In this document: positions 25,476 through 34,182 of the stretch, piece by piece | Layout: every line of letters starts with the position of its first letter | Position numbering within the stretch: position 1 is the first letter of the stretch | Assembly (NCBI GenBank): GCA_030600545.1 | Contig: JAUVLV010000019.1 | Coordinates: forward strand, 1 to 43,196 | Length of the DNA: 43,196 nucleotides | Origin: Candidatus Aegiribacteria sp. | Lineage (GTDB): Bacteria > Fermentibacterota > Fermentibacteria > Fermentibacterales > JCC-6 | Direction: 5' to 3' | Position numbers and translations under genes: made by a program | The notes under the pieces: model-generated | Database searches by the model: none | What the model was told of the DNA's origin: nothing | The model's input: the letters and a program-made list of their open reading frames with translations, nothing else

Positions 25476-26597
25476 CTATAAGAAATCATTCCCCTCAGCA
25501 ATATTAAGCAGCTCCGAGAAAGCATAAATACCTGCTCGTCGGCCACTTCCAGGTCGTATTGTCGTAAGTGTACCATTATCTCTAAGTAATTTCAGTATTC
25601 TTCTTGCAGTGGGAGAAGGTATTCCTGGATCCTTTATAAAATCCGGTGATAGGAAGATCGGTCTCTGGAAAATGAAGTCCAGAGCATTAATGCTATACTG
25701 TGAATGAATAACCTTGAAGAATTCAGCTTTGCTCCTTTCATATAAGCCAAGGATTTCGTCAGCTTTCCTTTGATTCTCCTGCGCCTGCTGGATTACTGCT
25801 TCAAGGAAATAGCTTACCCACTGAGTCCAATCTCCATCGCGTGATACAGTAAGAAGTCGCTCATAATACTCGTCGCGATTTCGTTCAAAAAAAGCGCTGA
25901 TGTAAAACATGGGGGCAGACAGTAGTTCAGTCTTAGCCATGAACAACGGTACAAGCATCCGTCCAAGTCTGCCATTGCCATCAAGAAACGGATGTAGAGC
26001 CTCGAATTCGGCATGGAGAACAGCCAATTGGACGAGGCGATCCTTCGAATCAGTATGTATATACTTTTCCCATGCACTCATTGCATCAGGAAGTCTATCA
26101 GCTGACACAGGTATGAACTTCGCTTCTTCAATCGTGCATCCAGGTGGACCAATCCAGTTAGGTCCCTTTCGATATTCTCCCGGTGATTTCTTATGGCCGC
26201 GAACCCCGGTCATCAGTACTTTGTGTGTCTCCCGAACAACTCGTTGGCAGAGCGGTAGTTTTTCAAGCATGACTTCAGCGTGATACATGGCCTGCCTATA
26301 ATGAAGAATCTCTTCTATATCATCACGTTTCTCAACCGGAATCGACCGCACATCTCCTTCCGCTTCAAACTCCAGCACCTCACCCATTGTGGCCTGAGTT
26401 CCCTCAATTTTCGAAGACAGCACAGCTTCCTGTGTCATCAGGGGTGATAGTAGCACAGCCGCATTAGGTATTGCATGCAGGGTTCCGTCATATCGAGCCA
26501 ATGCTGCGTTTGCCGGTCCGATCAACGGAATCAAACTCCCCCAATCCAGATCATCAGGAGGAAAACCTCCGACGTGATACTTAACGGGTTCAGTCAT
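25476..26597 (-). CDS. Fic family protein (AMP-transferase) with C-terminal winged helix
   Basis: The 373-residue protein has the complete Fic motif HPFLDGNGRLGR (202-213, catalytic H202). The N-terminal Fic/DOC helper region contains the inhibitory helix motif S61-xxx-E65-G66 (SSKIEG), a class II arrangement that blocks ATP until relieved. Residues from about 310 on form a winged-helix-like tail (PTARRILKLLRDNGTLTTI). Fic enzymes move AMP or other nucleotides to target proteins, often as toxins. The start has GGAGGTGAAAA. The gene stands between the STAND NTPase (44-base gap) and hsdR. Confidence 0.93.
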   Translation of the reverse strand: MTEPVKYHVGGFPPDDLDWGSLIPLIGPANAALARYDGTLHAIPNAAVLLSPLMTQEAVLSSKIEGTQATMGEVLEFEAEGDVRSIPVEKRDDIEEILHYRQAMYHAEVMLEKLPLCQRVVRETHKVLMTGVRGHKKSPGEYRKGPNWIGPPGCTIEEAKFIPVSADRLPDAMSAWEKYIHTDSKDRLVQLAVLHAEFEALHPFLDGNGRLGRMLVPLFMAKTELLSAPMFYISAFFERNRDEYYERLLTVSRDGDWTQWVSYFLEAVIQQAQENQRKADEILGLYERSKAEFFKVIHSQYSINALDFIFQRPIFLSPDFIKDPGIPSPTARRILKLLRDNGTLTTIRPGSGRRAGIYAFSELLNIAEGNDFL

Positions 26598-26641
26598 TTT
26601 TCACCTCCTGTTGAGAAGCAGAATGCGATATTCTATCACTT

Positions 26642-29600
26642 CTATCTCTCATATTCTCTTAATTCCCTGGAAATTCTGCGAACACCTCTCGCAAGAAGCT
26701 TATCGATCAGATTAAGACACCTTGATCGGTATCTTTCATCATCGCTGTTCTGATATGCTCGAAGTACCAGCTCAACAACATTATCCACTTGGGAAGAAAA
26801 GCGGGTGTACGGGTCAATCCCTTTATAAAGCGTAGATATTACTGCCTCACATACTTCAACAATTACCTCACTGATATCCGCAGTAGATTCCTTAAGTGGC
26901 CATATTAAGTCATTTAAGTTTTCCTCGAATGCCAGACTGTTCAAGAAAGCCCGAATGAGTTCAGTACAACCTTCAAGTTGTCGACCCTTTGCCGCTCTGA
27001 AACAACCTGCAGCTTTATCGCGTATCTCTTTCAAAGGATCGTTGAAAAACCGAGCCAGTGCCAGATTACAAAACTGATGACATTCAACATGTAGCACATT
27101 TGCAGCGGCAACCTTCACTGCACCTTCCAGTGCAGCTTCGTCACCTGCTAAGATTTTTCTAATCTCTCTGGGGTAACTGAACTGAGCAAGTGAATAAAGA
27201 CAATTACCTATATATCGCTTGTAACCAGATTTTGAGGTGATCATTTTAAGCAGCATTAGCCAGAGCCTGGAGCAACGATTCGTGATTTCTTTTTTGCTTA
27301 AGGTGTTGAGGTATGCAAGAATTGTATGACGTGCGCCTGCTTCGCGAACAGAGGTATTCTCCGAACCAAGCATTCGTTTGAGTAGTGGTTGGAGAGTTGA
27401 ATAGTGCCTGTCAATTGCATAATAAAGAAATCTATCAACATGATGCGTCGCAAGAAGAACATCCTTTTCGGACTTACAAAGCCTGAGAAACAGAGATACA
27501 GCAAGTTTATCATCATGTGTGTATAGTCCAAGCAAAGCATAAGCAACGGTCGATCTTACAGTTATTGTCGGATCATTGACCATCTTGTGTAAATATGGTG
27601 TGAAGAATGATACTCGCTCTGCATTGCTGAATAATAGCTTTCCTACTGCTTCAGCTGCAACTCCCCGTACACTGTTAATAGCAGTCGATAGTATGAAAGA
27701 TGGATTATTCTCATCGGAACTATCACCTGAACGAAAAGTCAGACTATCATCCTTCGGATCGTTTGCTTCAGTTGCATACCAGGCAAGTATTTTCATAATA
27801 TCATCTGGGATATCTTCATTGCTGTACTTTGCGATTAGACTGCAAATCCAGTGCCCCCCTTTCTTTCCTGGGAGATTGAAGAAGTGTCTTACAATATCAA
27901 AGGTGATATCTTTCTCTGCATCGGAATCCTTCAGGCCTCGTACAATCGCCCCGAAATAAGATGGATGGGTATCACTGGGAAAACGTTGTGCAAGTAGTGC
28001 AAAACGTGTTGGATCTCTCTTCACTTCCTCTTGAAGAACACTTGATAATTCATGAGCATTACCTTTTAGAAAATCCTTTTTATACCTGTGATCACGACCA
28101 TCTGAGTTATATTTGCTGATCGCATTCAGCCAATTGTCATCTGACATTTTTGATGCAGCATCCTCAGGAATGGGAGAGTGAACGGTTCCACCCATACTCG
28201 CAATGGGTGGAGTTATGAGGCGGTCAGGAAATTTTCTGTGGCATTCATTCAGTCTCTTCTCAGCTTCAGGTGATCTGCGTCTAGGATCCAATGCAGACAA
28301 CATGAGCATTTGCCAAAAGCCTCGCCATCTGAGCCCATCTTTTGAACATTCATAAATTGGTGAGTAATTCAATATCAATTGTTCCAGACGTGAAAAGGCT
28401 TTGTCTGAACACGATGTGCTGACATTTTTAATCATTTCATGTGCTGCCCAATACTCGAAATCCCCACCGCCACCTGATGGCCATCCCGCTTCAAGTCGTT
28501 GTGGATTTTCGGAAACGTATTTAACAGCAGTATCAGACAGCATATGAGAACAAGCTCCAAATGCCTGGATAATCAAAAAGTTAACACTGTCATAATCGCC
28601 ATCGATCATAAGAGAACTCAGATATTTCGAGCAAATCTCTGGAGAGTGCTCAGCCAGTTTTCTCAGGGCAATCCGTACACCTTCGAGAATGCTATCCTTC
28701 AGGTCGAAAAGGTTTCTATCATAGCTTCGAAAATACCAAATCCCATCTAGTAGAAGCTTGCCTTCACGTTCCTTTGCCGTAGCTTTTACAATATCCACGA
28801 AAAAAGGTAGAATATTGTCTAGAAACTGCTCTGGCGCATTCTTAGCGGTTTCCAGGAAGAAACTTGTTTCAGATCCATAACCTTTGAATAGACCTCGGTC
28901 TATTTTTTCAAGATTAACATCCTTTAGGATATGCTTCAGGTACAATCCCAGTATTTCTGCAGCCCATTTAGGCTGCCTATTGGGAAGAGCATGGATCATT
29001 GACCATAATTCAGGTGCTTCCTTATCATCAAAAGCACCATTTTTAAAAAGTCTAAGAAGTATGTCAAACACATCTCGACAAGTTGAAAGAGTTGGGTTCC
29101 AACCGATGATCCATAATAACTTCCGATTCCACTCAGGAGATGAGTCTACATATGGCTCTAAGAGTTCTGCACAATCTTCTGGGAAATAATCAATCTGATA
29201 CTTGATAATTTGCAAAGCATTGTTCTGAACTTTTTCAATATCCGATTGAAGCCAATTATTCATCAAGCCTTTTTCATTGAGAAATCTGAACCAATCCTGT
29301 GTGAGATAGAATACTTTCCACACTTCATTTGCCAGACTTGAGTTATCATCTGAAATGATACTCCCCAGAATATCCCATAATTCAGGTGTGGCCCGATCAA
29401 TTCTCTGTATCGCTTCCATTGTACACTGTTTAATGTGATATCGGATTTCTGGATCTGAGAAAAGTAGTTTAATATCGGAAATAAAAGAATCATAGTTGGC
29501 ACGAAACTTATGAATAAGTATTTGTCTCAATGCGGCTCGCTTGAACAGATGCTGCTCACCAGACTTTAAATAATCGACAAGATCTTGATCCTTAGCAATA

Positions 29601-31324
29601 AAGCGTCGTGCAAAAGCATAATCAAAGAAGGTTTCATGAAAGAAACTAAGCTTTGTATCATCCAATACAAGAACATTTTCCGATTTCATTGCACGGACTG
29701 TATCTCTAAAGCTATCCATAACGGTATCCTCATGTACGAACTGAACCTGCTTCTTTGTCATTTGCTCACATAGAACATCAACTACATCGGTCCATCGATC
29801 CGGTTTGTTACCGATTATCTTTTCTACCTTATTAAGCTTGTGTTCCCAGTACGCCTGAAATAAATCAATATCGCTTGCCAATGATGAAAGGTGTTTTACA
29901 ATATGCGGTTTAATATCTGCAAGAATCGACAGGTGAAGAGGAAGCCGAAGAAAATCAAGCTGTTTTTCCGTAAATAAGTTTTCTGCAAGATCAAGGTTAT
30001 TCAGCACAGTTTTTACAGTTTTAAGTGAGAATTTGTTTACACTTAGTTCTTGAGCAGGTCCTCTATCAGAAACCAATTCGCGAAGTCGGTTGTCATTATG
30101 CAAATCAAATTTCCGACATGCCATGAGCAACCGCATATTGGGTTTAGTACTTGCACTTCTGATAATCTCTTTGATGCATTCAAAAAAAGTAGAATTCCGT
30201 CCTGAAACTACACTAACATTATCTAATTGATCTATAATTAACACACATGTGCGTGATTTCGCAATTCCGTCAAGACTTTTAACTGGAGATGCGGGAAGAT
30301 CTAATTGCTGACCTACGTTTGAAGGTAATTCTGTCGGCACAAGGCGGTCAACCCGGAAGTAAAGGTGAGGTATTTCTCTCTTTCGGATTTCCTGAATAGT
30401 CTGCCCGAGGACAAAAGACTTTCCTATTCCAGCTTCTCCTGAAACGAGAACAGAGTGCTTTTCCCCTTTTCCAATCAGAATATCAAGGATTTCGTCAACT
30501 TCGTCACATGGGATGGAAATTTCATTAGCAATTGGCTTGATCATGTTTTCATAATGTTGATTCAAGGATCGAATGGTATTTAATACAGTAGGATTTTTCG
30601 AATAGTCAATGAGGGTGTATTTCTTTTCAATCAACCAATTAAAAAGGGTCTCATCAAAAATAGTCTTCTGGAGATTGTTATTAGCATATCCTATTAATCT
30701 ATCACTAACTTCTTCTGGATCTGCAAGTACTTGAGTTCTAAGTATGGAAGCTAAATCCGCAAGACCCTCCTCATCTATAGTTCGTACTTTAATATGCCGA
30801 AGATGCTGATATACGATTTGATCTTCAATTTTCAGCCTTTTATCTGCAGGCAGATCTTGAATCCCTGGATGATCACTCTGAATTATTGGATGCCATTTAT
30901 TTCGAAGCTCTTCCCAAGCTGCTTTCTTGAATCCAAATGTGACATCGCGTAAGAATTCATCAAAGTCTTTTCTCGAAGCTGCCATAGTAAGCTGATTAAG
31001 TGGATTAGCACTAGTAATAGAAGAAAAAACGAATCGATGCAAAGGATCAGTAGTTTTAATATACGCAGTTTCTAATACTCCTCTATTCCATAATTCAGAA
31101 ATACTCCAATCACCATGCCTTGAATGCTGCCGCTTGTACTGATGGTATTCAGTTATTCTTCCTCTTGTCAACCATAATTCACATCCGTCACCTTCTTCTC
31201 CTGGAGGTTCAATCCGTATTGAGTCAGCTTTCCCACAGATGATCTTCGCAAAACAGTAAACAATCCACTTATTCTCATAATGAATTCCAAGCCTGTTGTA
31301 TAATCCTCCAGCAGGAGATGGCAT
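26642..31324 (-). CDS. Avs-like STAND/NACHT NTPase with N-terminal nuclease-like domain and helical-repeat tail
   Basis: The 1560-residue protein has three parts. Residues 1-130 resemble the DUF4297/Cap4 type of PD-(D/E)xK nuclease: E17 in GIHYENKW, E39, then D46 and E49, and QxK at Q62-K64 in EYHQYKRQ. Residues 270-580 form a STAND module: Walker A GEAGIGKS (296-303), Walker B VLIIDQLD (361-368), sensor-like MACRKFD (401-407) and the NACHT-type winged-helix signature FFHETFFDYAFARRF (561-575). The remaining 980 residues are alpha-helical repeats of HEAT/ARM type (AINSVRGVAAEAVGKLLF, VREAGARHTILAYL, IRDKAAGCFRAA). This is the effector-switch-sensor plan of Avs antiviral proteins. It lies in the hsd operon, 23 bases after hsdS. 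Codon and base use are clearly A+T-richer than in the core genes. Confidence 0.85.
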   Translation of the reverse strand: MPSPAGGLYNRLGIHYENKWIVYCFAKIICGKADSIRIEPPGEEGDGCELWLTRGRITEYHQYKRQHSRHGDWSISELWNRGVLETAYIKTTDPLHRFVFSSITSANPLNQLTMAASRKDFDEFLRDVTFGFKKAAWEELRNKWHPIIQSDHPGIQDLPADKRLKIEDQIVYQHLRHIKVRTIDEEGLADLASILRTQVLADPEEVSDRLIGYANNNLQKTIFDETLFNWLIEKKYTLIDYSKNPTVLNTIRSLNQHYENMIKPIANEISIPCDEVDEILDILIGKGEKHSVLVSGEAGIGKSFVLGQTIQEIRKREIPHLYFRVDRLVPTELPSNVGQQLDLPASPVKSLDGIAKSRTCVLIIDQLDNVSVVSGRNSTFFECIKEIIRSASTKPNMRLLMACRKFDLHNDNRLRELVSDRGPAQELSVNKFSLKTVKTVLNNLDLAENLFTEKQLDFLRLPLHLSILADIKPHIVKHLSSLASDIDLFQAYWEHKLNKVEKIIGNKPDRWTDVVDVLCEQMTKKQVQFVHEDTVMDSFRDTVRAMKSENVLVLDDTKLSFFHETFFDYAFARRFIAKDQDLVDYLKSGEQHLFKRAALRQILIHKFRANYDSFISDIKLLFSDPEIRYHIKQCTMEAIQRIDRATPELWDILGSIISDDNSSLANEVWKVFYLTQDWFRFLNEKGLMNNWLQSDIEKVQNNALQIIKYQIDYFPEDCAELLEPYVDSSPEWNRKLLWIIGWNPTLSTCRDVFDILLRLFKNGAFDDKEAPELWSMIHALPNRQPKWAAEILGLYLKHILKDVNLEKIDRGLFKGYGSETSFFLETAKNAPEQFLDNILPFFVDIVKATAKEREGKLLLDGIWYFRSYDRNLFDLKDSILEGVRIALRKLAEHSPEICSKYLSSLMIDGDYDSVNFLIIQAFGACSHMLSDTAVKYVSENPQRLEAGWPSGGGGDFEYWAAHEMIKNVSTSCSDKAFSRLEQLILNYSPIYECSKDGLRWRGFWQMLMLSALDPRRRSPEAEKRLNECHRKFPDRLITPPIASMGGTVHSPIPEDAASKMSDDNWLNAISKYNSDGRDHRYKKDFLKGNAHELSSVLQEEVKRDPTRFALLAQRFPSDTHPSYFGAIVRGLKDSDAEKDITFDIVRHFFNLPGKKGGHWICSLIAKYSNEDIPDDIMKILAWYATEANDPKDDSLTFRSGDSSDENNPSFILSTAINSVRGVAAEAVGKLLFSNAERVSFFTPYLHKMVNDPTITVRSTVAYALLGLYTHDDKLAVSLFLRLCKSEKDVLLATHHVDRFLYYAIDRHYSTLQPLLKRMLGSENTSVREAGARHTILAYLNTLSKKEITNRCSRLWLMLLKMITSKSGYKRYIGNCLYSLAQFSYPREIRKILAGDEAALEGAVKVAAANVLHVECHQFCNLALARFFNDPLKEIRDKAAGCFRAAKGRQLEGCTELIRAFLNSLAFEENLNDLIWPLKESTADISEVIVEVCEAVISTLYKGIDPYTRFSSQVDNVVELVLRAYQNSDDERYRSRCLNLIDKLLARGVRRISRELREYER

Positions 31325-31347
31325 ACTTTACCTCTGGCTTTCTATGA

Positions 31348-32601
31348 TCATACTGAAACCTCTGCAGTATCAATGTGTAAGTCTTTGGTTGATATAGCTC
31401 CAGTCATTAGCTTATTTAGTGTTGCCTTGAAGAGATCTTGTAAGGAGGATTTTTTAGATTTGTGGAAATCGAGTTTCTGCACTAAACCATTTAGGCAGTT
31501 AACTATCTCGCTTTGCTCAGTTCTGGCCTTCGGGAAAGTCACAGGACAAGTCTGTAAAATCTTATTGTTAAGATTCGGCATGATTGCACCCGCAGCGTGA
31601 ACCTTTAACCAATCTTGCAAACTCTTTGAGTATAAAAGCCAAGAGATGAAGGCAGCTGAAACACGACTGTCTCGTATACGAATAAGGAAGCAACCAGTAC
31701 CGCAGAGCCAACCCGACTCATATTTTGTGATTAGCGAGTGTCTTCCAATCTCGCCTCGTCGTGCGAACAGGACATCACCCGTTTCAAGAAGATGTCTGCT
31801 CAGCCTATTTGCATTCGCATTACTTACGCAAGGAATCCTTTCGTGGATGATTCTATTATCGAACATATGCGTAGGATTAACGACTGGCACACCCAACGAT
31901 TGATAGTCTGATACATGTAACTGGCTTCCGAACGGACCTGTCTGAATACAACCATTGTTGGGCTTACAGAGTTCGCCCAGTGTGCTTTCTTCCCAACTTA
32001 CAGGAACCTCACCTATTTCAGTCAACTTGGTCTTCTCACCCCGAAGACCATAAGTAAAAAGGTGCTGCATAGTGGATTTCTTGAGGTCGCGGAGTGACTG
32101 GATGATTTTCTCCTGTGTCTCAATCGCCCGCTGAATCTTCAACAACACCGCCGCAATCTTCTTCTGTTCGGGGAGAGGGAACGATACAAACTCGAAAGCT
32201 TTGATGCCTGACCACGAGGTCCGAGGGTGATTGACGCCATGTGTAGTCTGTTTTGCATACTCGATGAATTTGTCCGTGTGCAAAACGCCACACAAGTACC
32301 ACGATGGCGCACGTTGCGGCTGGAACACCAGGATGTCTGTTGAACAGATGCCTTCGGTTTCAGCCACAACAGCTTTGTCCAAATAGGGACGCAGCTTCCC
32401 GTAAAGCACATCCCCGGGATAAAATCGCGTCTTTAAGCTCCTGACTTGACTCGGAACTCCATGCCTGGATAGAGAAAAACTACCTGAATCAATGTGCTCC
32501 AGTCCAACGTAGACAGAGAAAGTACAATCTTGCGGAGCACATGTCTCTTTCCGTAAATAACAAAGGCCTCCCAACGTTGTTTCTGTTAATGTTTCCTTCA
32601 T
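31348..32601 (-). CDS. hsdS: Type I restriction-modification specificity subunit
   Basis: The 417-residue protein has two target-recognition domains, each followed by a conserved helical spacer: first FPLPEQKKIAAVLLKIQRAIETQEK, given here by its ends FPLPEQKK and AIETQEK, and later ARTEQSEIVNCLNGLVQKLD. The second domain starts at EIGEVPVSWEESTLGELC. It sets the DNA sequence recognised by the HsdM/HsdR complex; the target cannot be predicted by eye. Its ATG overlaps the rhuM stop (ATGA). Confidence 0.94.
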   Translation of the reverse strand: MKETLTETTLGGLCYLRKETCAPQDCTFSVYVGLEHIDSGSFSLSRHGVPSQVRSLKTRFYPGDVLYGKLRPYLDKAVVAETEGICSTDILVFQPQRAPSWYLCGVLHTDKFIEYAKQTTHGVNHPRTSWSGIKAFEFVSFPLPEQKKIAAVLLKIQRAIETQEKIIQSLRDLKKSTMQHLFTYGLRGEKTKLTEIGEVPVSWEESTLGELCKPNNGCIQTGPFGSQLHVSDYQSLGVPVVNPTHMFDNRIIHERIPCVSNANANRLSRHLLETGDVLFARRGEIGRHSLITKYESGWLCGTGCFLIRIRDSRVSAAFISWLLYSKSLQDWLKVHAAGAIMPNLNNKILQTCPVTFPKARTEQSEIVNCLNGLVQKLDFHKSKKSSLQDLFKATLNKLMTGAISTKDLHIDTAEVSV

Positions 32602-33656
32602 TTCGTATTTTCCGTATCTTCAGGATTTTGTTCCTCAATCTGTCTCGCCGCTTCTTCCAGTACCTTGATCGATTCGGCTTTGCCGAGCTGTTCCTTGTAT
32701 TCCCGGCGACGTTCGGCGAACCGGTCATATTCCTGTTTTACATGGATTTCCGCATCGGCCTTACTGACGCTCCCGGCATGGTCAAGTACACGCCGATCGT
32801 TAAAGGTCAGGAATTCGTCCAGTTTTGTTTCCCAGTCCTTCATGAAGACCTGTTTGCGGCGTTTAGCCTGGTCCTCGGCAAAGTCGAGCCACATGACAAC
32901 GATTCGGTTCAGTTCCTCAATTTCATTCTCATGAAGATAGTTCTTAGCCACCGCAACATCTGTCTTGCGTATTTCATTCTTTTGCCAGCTGGTGAGACCC
33001 ATATTGGGAAGCCTGGCATCCGCACGGGAATGAATGAGTTCAGCAGCAGTCATACCGGTAACAGCGAAATGGAGCTTGTTCTGGATTATGCTGAAGAATC
33101 TGGTGGTTTCTTTCCATGTTGGATTGTAATCAGCAGCCATTGCGAATATCTCCCGCACCCGCAAGTACATCCTGCGTTCACTTGCTCGGATATCACGAAT
33201 ACGGGCAAGCAGTTCATCGAAGTAATCCGGAACGGCGGAACCGGCAAAAGGCGGATTCTTCAGACGTTCGTCATCCATGACGAAGCCCTTGACGATGTAC
33301 TCTTTGAGGCGCTCAGTGGCCCAGATGCGGAAACGTGTAGCGATGAGGCTTTTTACGCGATAGCCGACGGAGATAATAGCATCTAGGTTATAGAAATTGG
33401 TATTGTACTGTTTGGCATCTGCGGCAGTAATAAAGAATTTCTTTACAACTGAATCCTGCACCAACTCACCCTCGGCAAAGATGTTTTTCAGATGCTGCCC
33501 GATGTTCTGCTTGGTGGTCAGGAATAGATCAGCCATCATCTGCTGACTTAACCAAATGGTCTCGTCTTCCAAACGTACATCGAGTTTTACCTGCCCATCT
33601 TCCGTCTGATAGAGAAGGAATTCACTGTCTGGTTTGGTTGGCAGATTATTGCTCAT
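32598..33656 (-). CDS. rhuM: RhuM family protein
   Basis: The 352-residue protein matches the RhuM family in its N-terminal half: KLDVRLEDETIWLSQQMMAD, TTKQNIGQHLKNIF, FYNLDAIISVGYRVKS and FRIWATERLKEYIVKGF. The C-terminal half is helical (HFAVTGMTAAELIHSRAD, FAEDQAKRRKQVFMKDW). The family was first named in a Salmonella pathogenicity island, and its biochemical role is unknown. It occurs often in type I restriction operons between hsdM and hsdS, as here. GGCGAGGAGTAAAC gives a good ribosome site. Confidence 0.9.
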   Translation of the reverse strand: MSNNLPTKPDSEFLLYQTEDGQVKLDVRLEDETIWLSQQMMADLFLTTKQNIGQHLKNIFAEGELVQDSVVKKFFITAADAKQYNTNFYNLDAIISVGYRVKSLIATRFRIWATERLKEYIVKGFVMDDERLKNPPFAGSAVPDYFDELLARIRDIRASERRMYLRVREIFAMAADYNPTWKETTRFFSIIQNKLHFAVTGMTAAELIHSRADARLPNMGLTSWQKNEIRKTDVAVAKNYLHENEIEELNRIVVMWLDFAEDQAKRRKQVFMKDWETKLDEFLTFNDRRVLDHAGSVSKADAEIHVKQEYDRFAERRREYKEQLGKAESIKVLEEAARQIEEQNPEDTENTK

Positions 33657-33700
33657 TGTTTACTCCTCGCCACGTACTGCAATCCGTGCGTAGAAACCAT

Positions 33701-33970
33701 CTATCGAGAAAAGGTTCTGACATTGCGTGTTCCCATAGCAGCCAACTTCGCAACCCAGAAATGATGCCGATTAGGGTCTATTTCAGGATCAGGAATCCCG
33801 GTATAGAAATGAACAACTGTCAGATCCCAGTTTTTTTGCTTACAAATAGTCTCGGTCAATCTCCGGATATTGTAATTGGGATAATGATAACCGAAGGCTT
33901 CTTTAGCTGAATTGAAAAGGTTCTGTCCATCAACATATGCAATTGTTCGTTTGGAAGTGGGTTCATTCAC
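33701..33970 (-). CDS. Truncated NYN (PIN-like) domain protein, probable remnant
   Basis: The 89-residue frame begins with the NYN core IAYVDGQNLFNSAKEAFG. It continues through TVVHFYTGIPDP and ends in AAMGTRNVRTFSR at a TAG. Full NYN nuclease domains continue for 60 or more residues with further acidic catalytic positions, which are lacking here. I find no continuation in the other two frames before rhuM begins 45 bases later. It is therefore probably a broken gene or a minimal domain without catalysis. The likely start is GTG 33970, which overlaps the stop of the preceding small ORF (GTGA); a GTG at 33982 is also possible. Confidence 0.6.
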   Translation of the reverse strand: MNEPTSKRTIAYVDGQNLFNSAKEAFGYHYPNYNIRRLTETICKQKNWDLTVVHFYTGIPDPEIDPNRHHFWVAKLAAMGTRNVRTFSR

Positions 33971-34182
33971 AATGTCACCCACTTACGGCAAAAGATAACC
34001 CCGCCGGAGGTCCGAAGACTGATCCAGCGGGGAGCAATTATGAATGTATTGTACTGTGCATTCCCAATATTGTCAAGCGAGCTGATGCATCCTTCTTTAT
34101 TATGCTCTTGGTGAAGCTCTCCTGCTCTGTAAATATCTTCAAGATGGATACTAATATGATGCATGGTTGGCTCTCTTCTCAT
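33967..34182 (-). CDS. Small hypothetical ORF coupled to hsdM
   Basis: The 71-residue frame (MRREPTMHHISIHLEDIYRA at its N-terminus) matches no family I know. Its ATG overlaps the hsdM stop (ATGA), and its own stop overlaps the NYN start (GTGA). These two tight overlaps are the main argument that it is translated. The 3' third runs through DNA with a CCCCGC/GCGGGG inverted repeat (33992-34041) and reads less like protein (RWISLRTSGGVIFCRKW). It could be a decayed regulator. Confidence 0.35.
   Translation of the reverse strand: MRREPTMHHISIHLEDIYRAGELHQEHNKEGCISSLDNIGNAQYNTFIIAPRWISLRTSGGVIFCRKWVTL

Noticed and set aside
32541-33386. Plus-strand open frame (281 codons) opposite rhuM
   Set aside because: It is a shadow of rhuM; no start signal and no domain.
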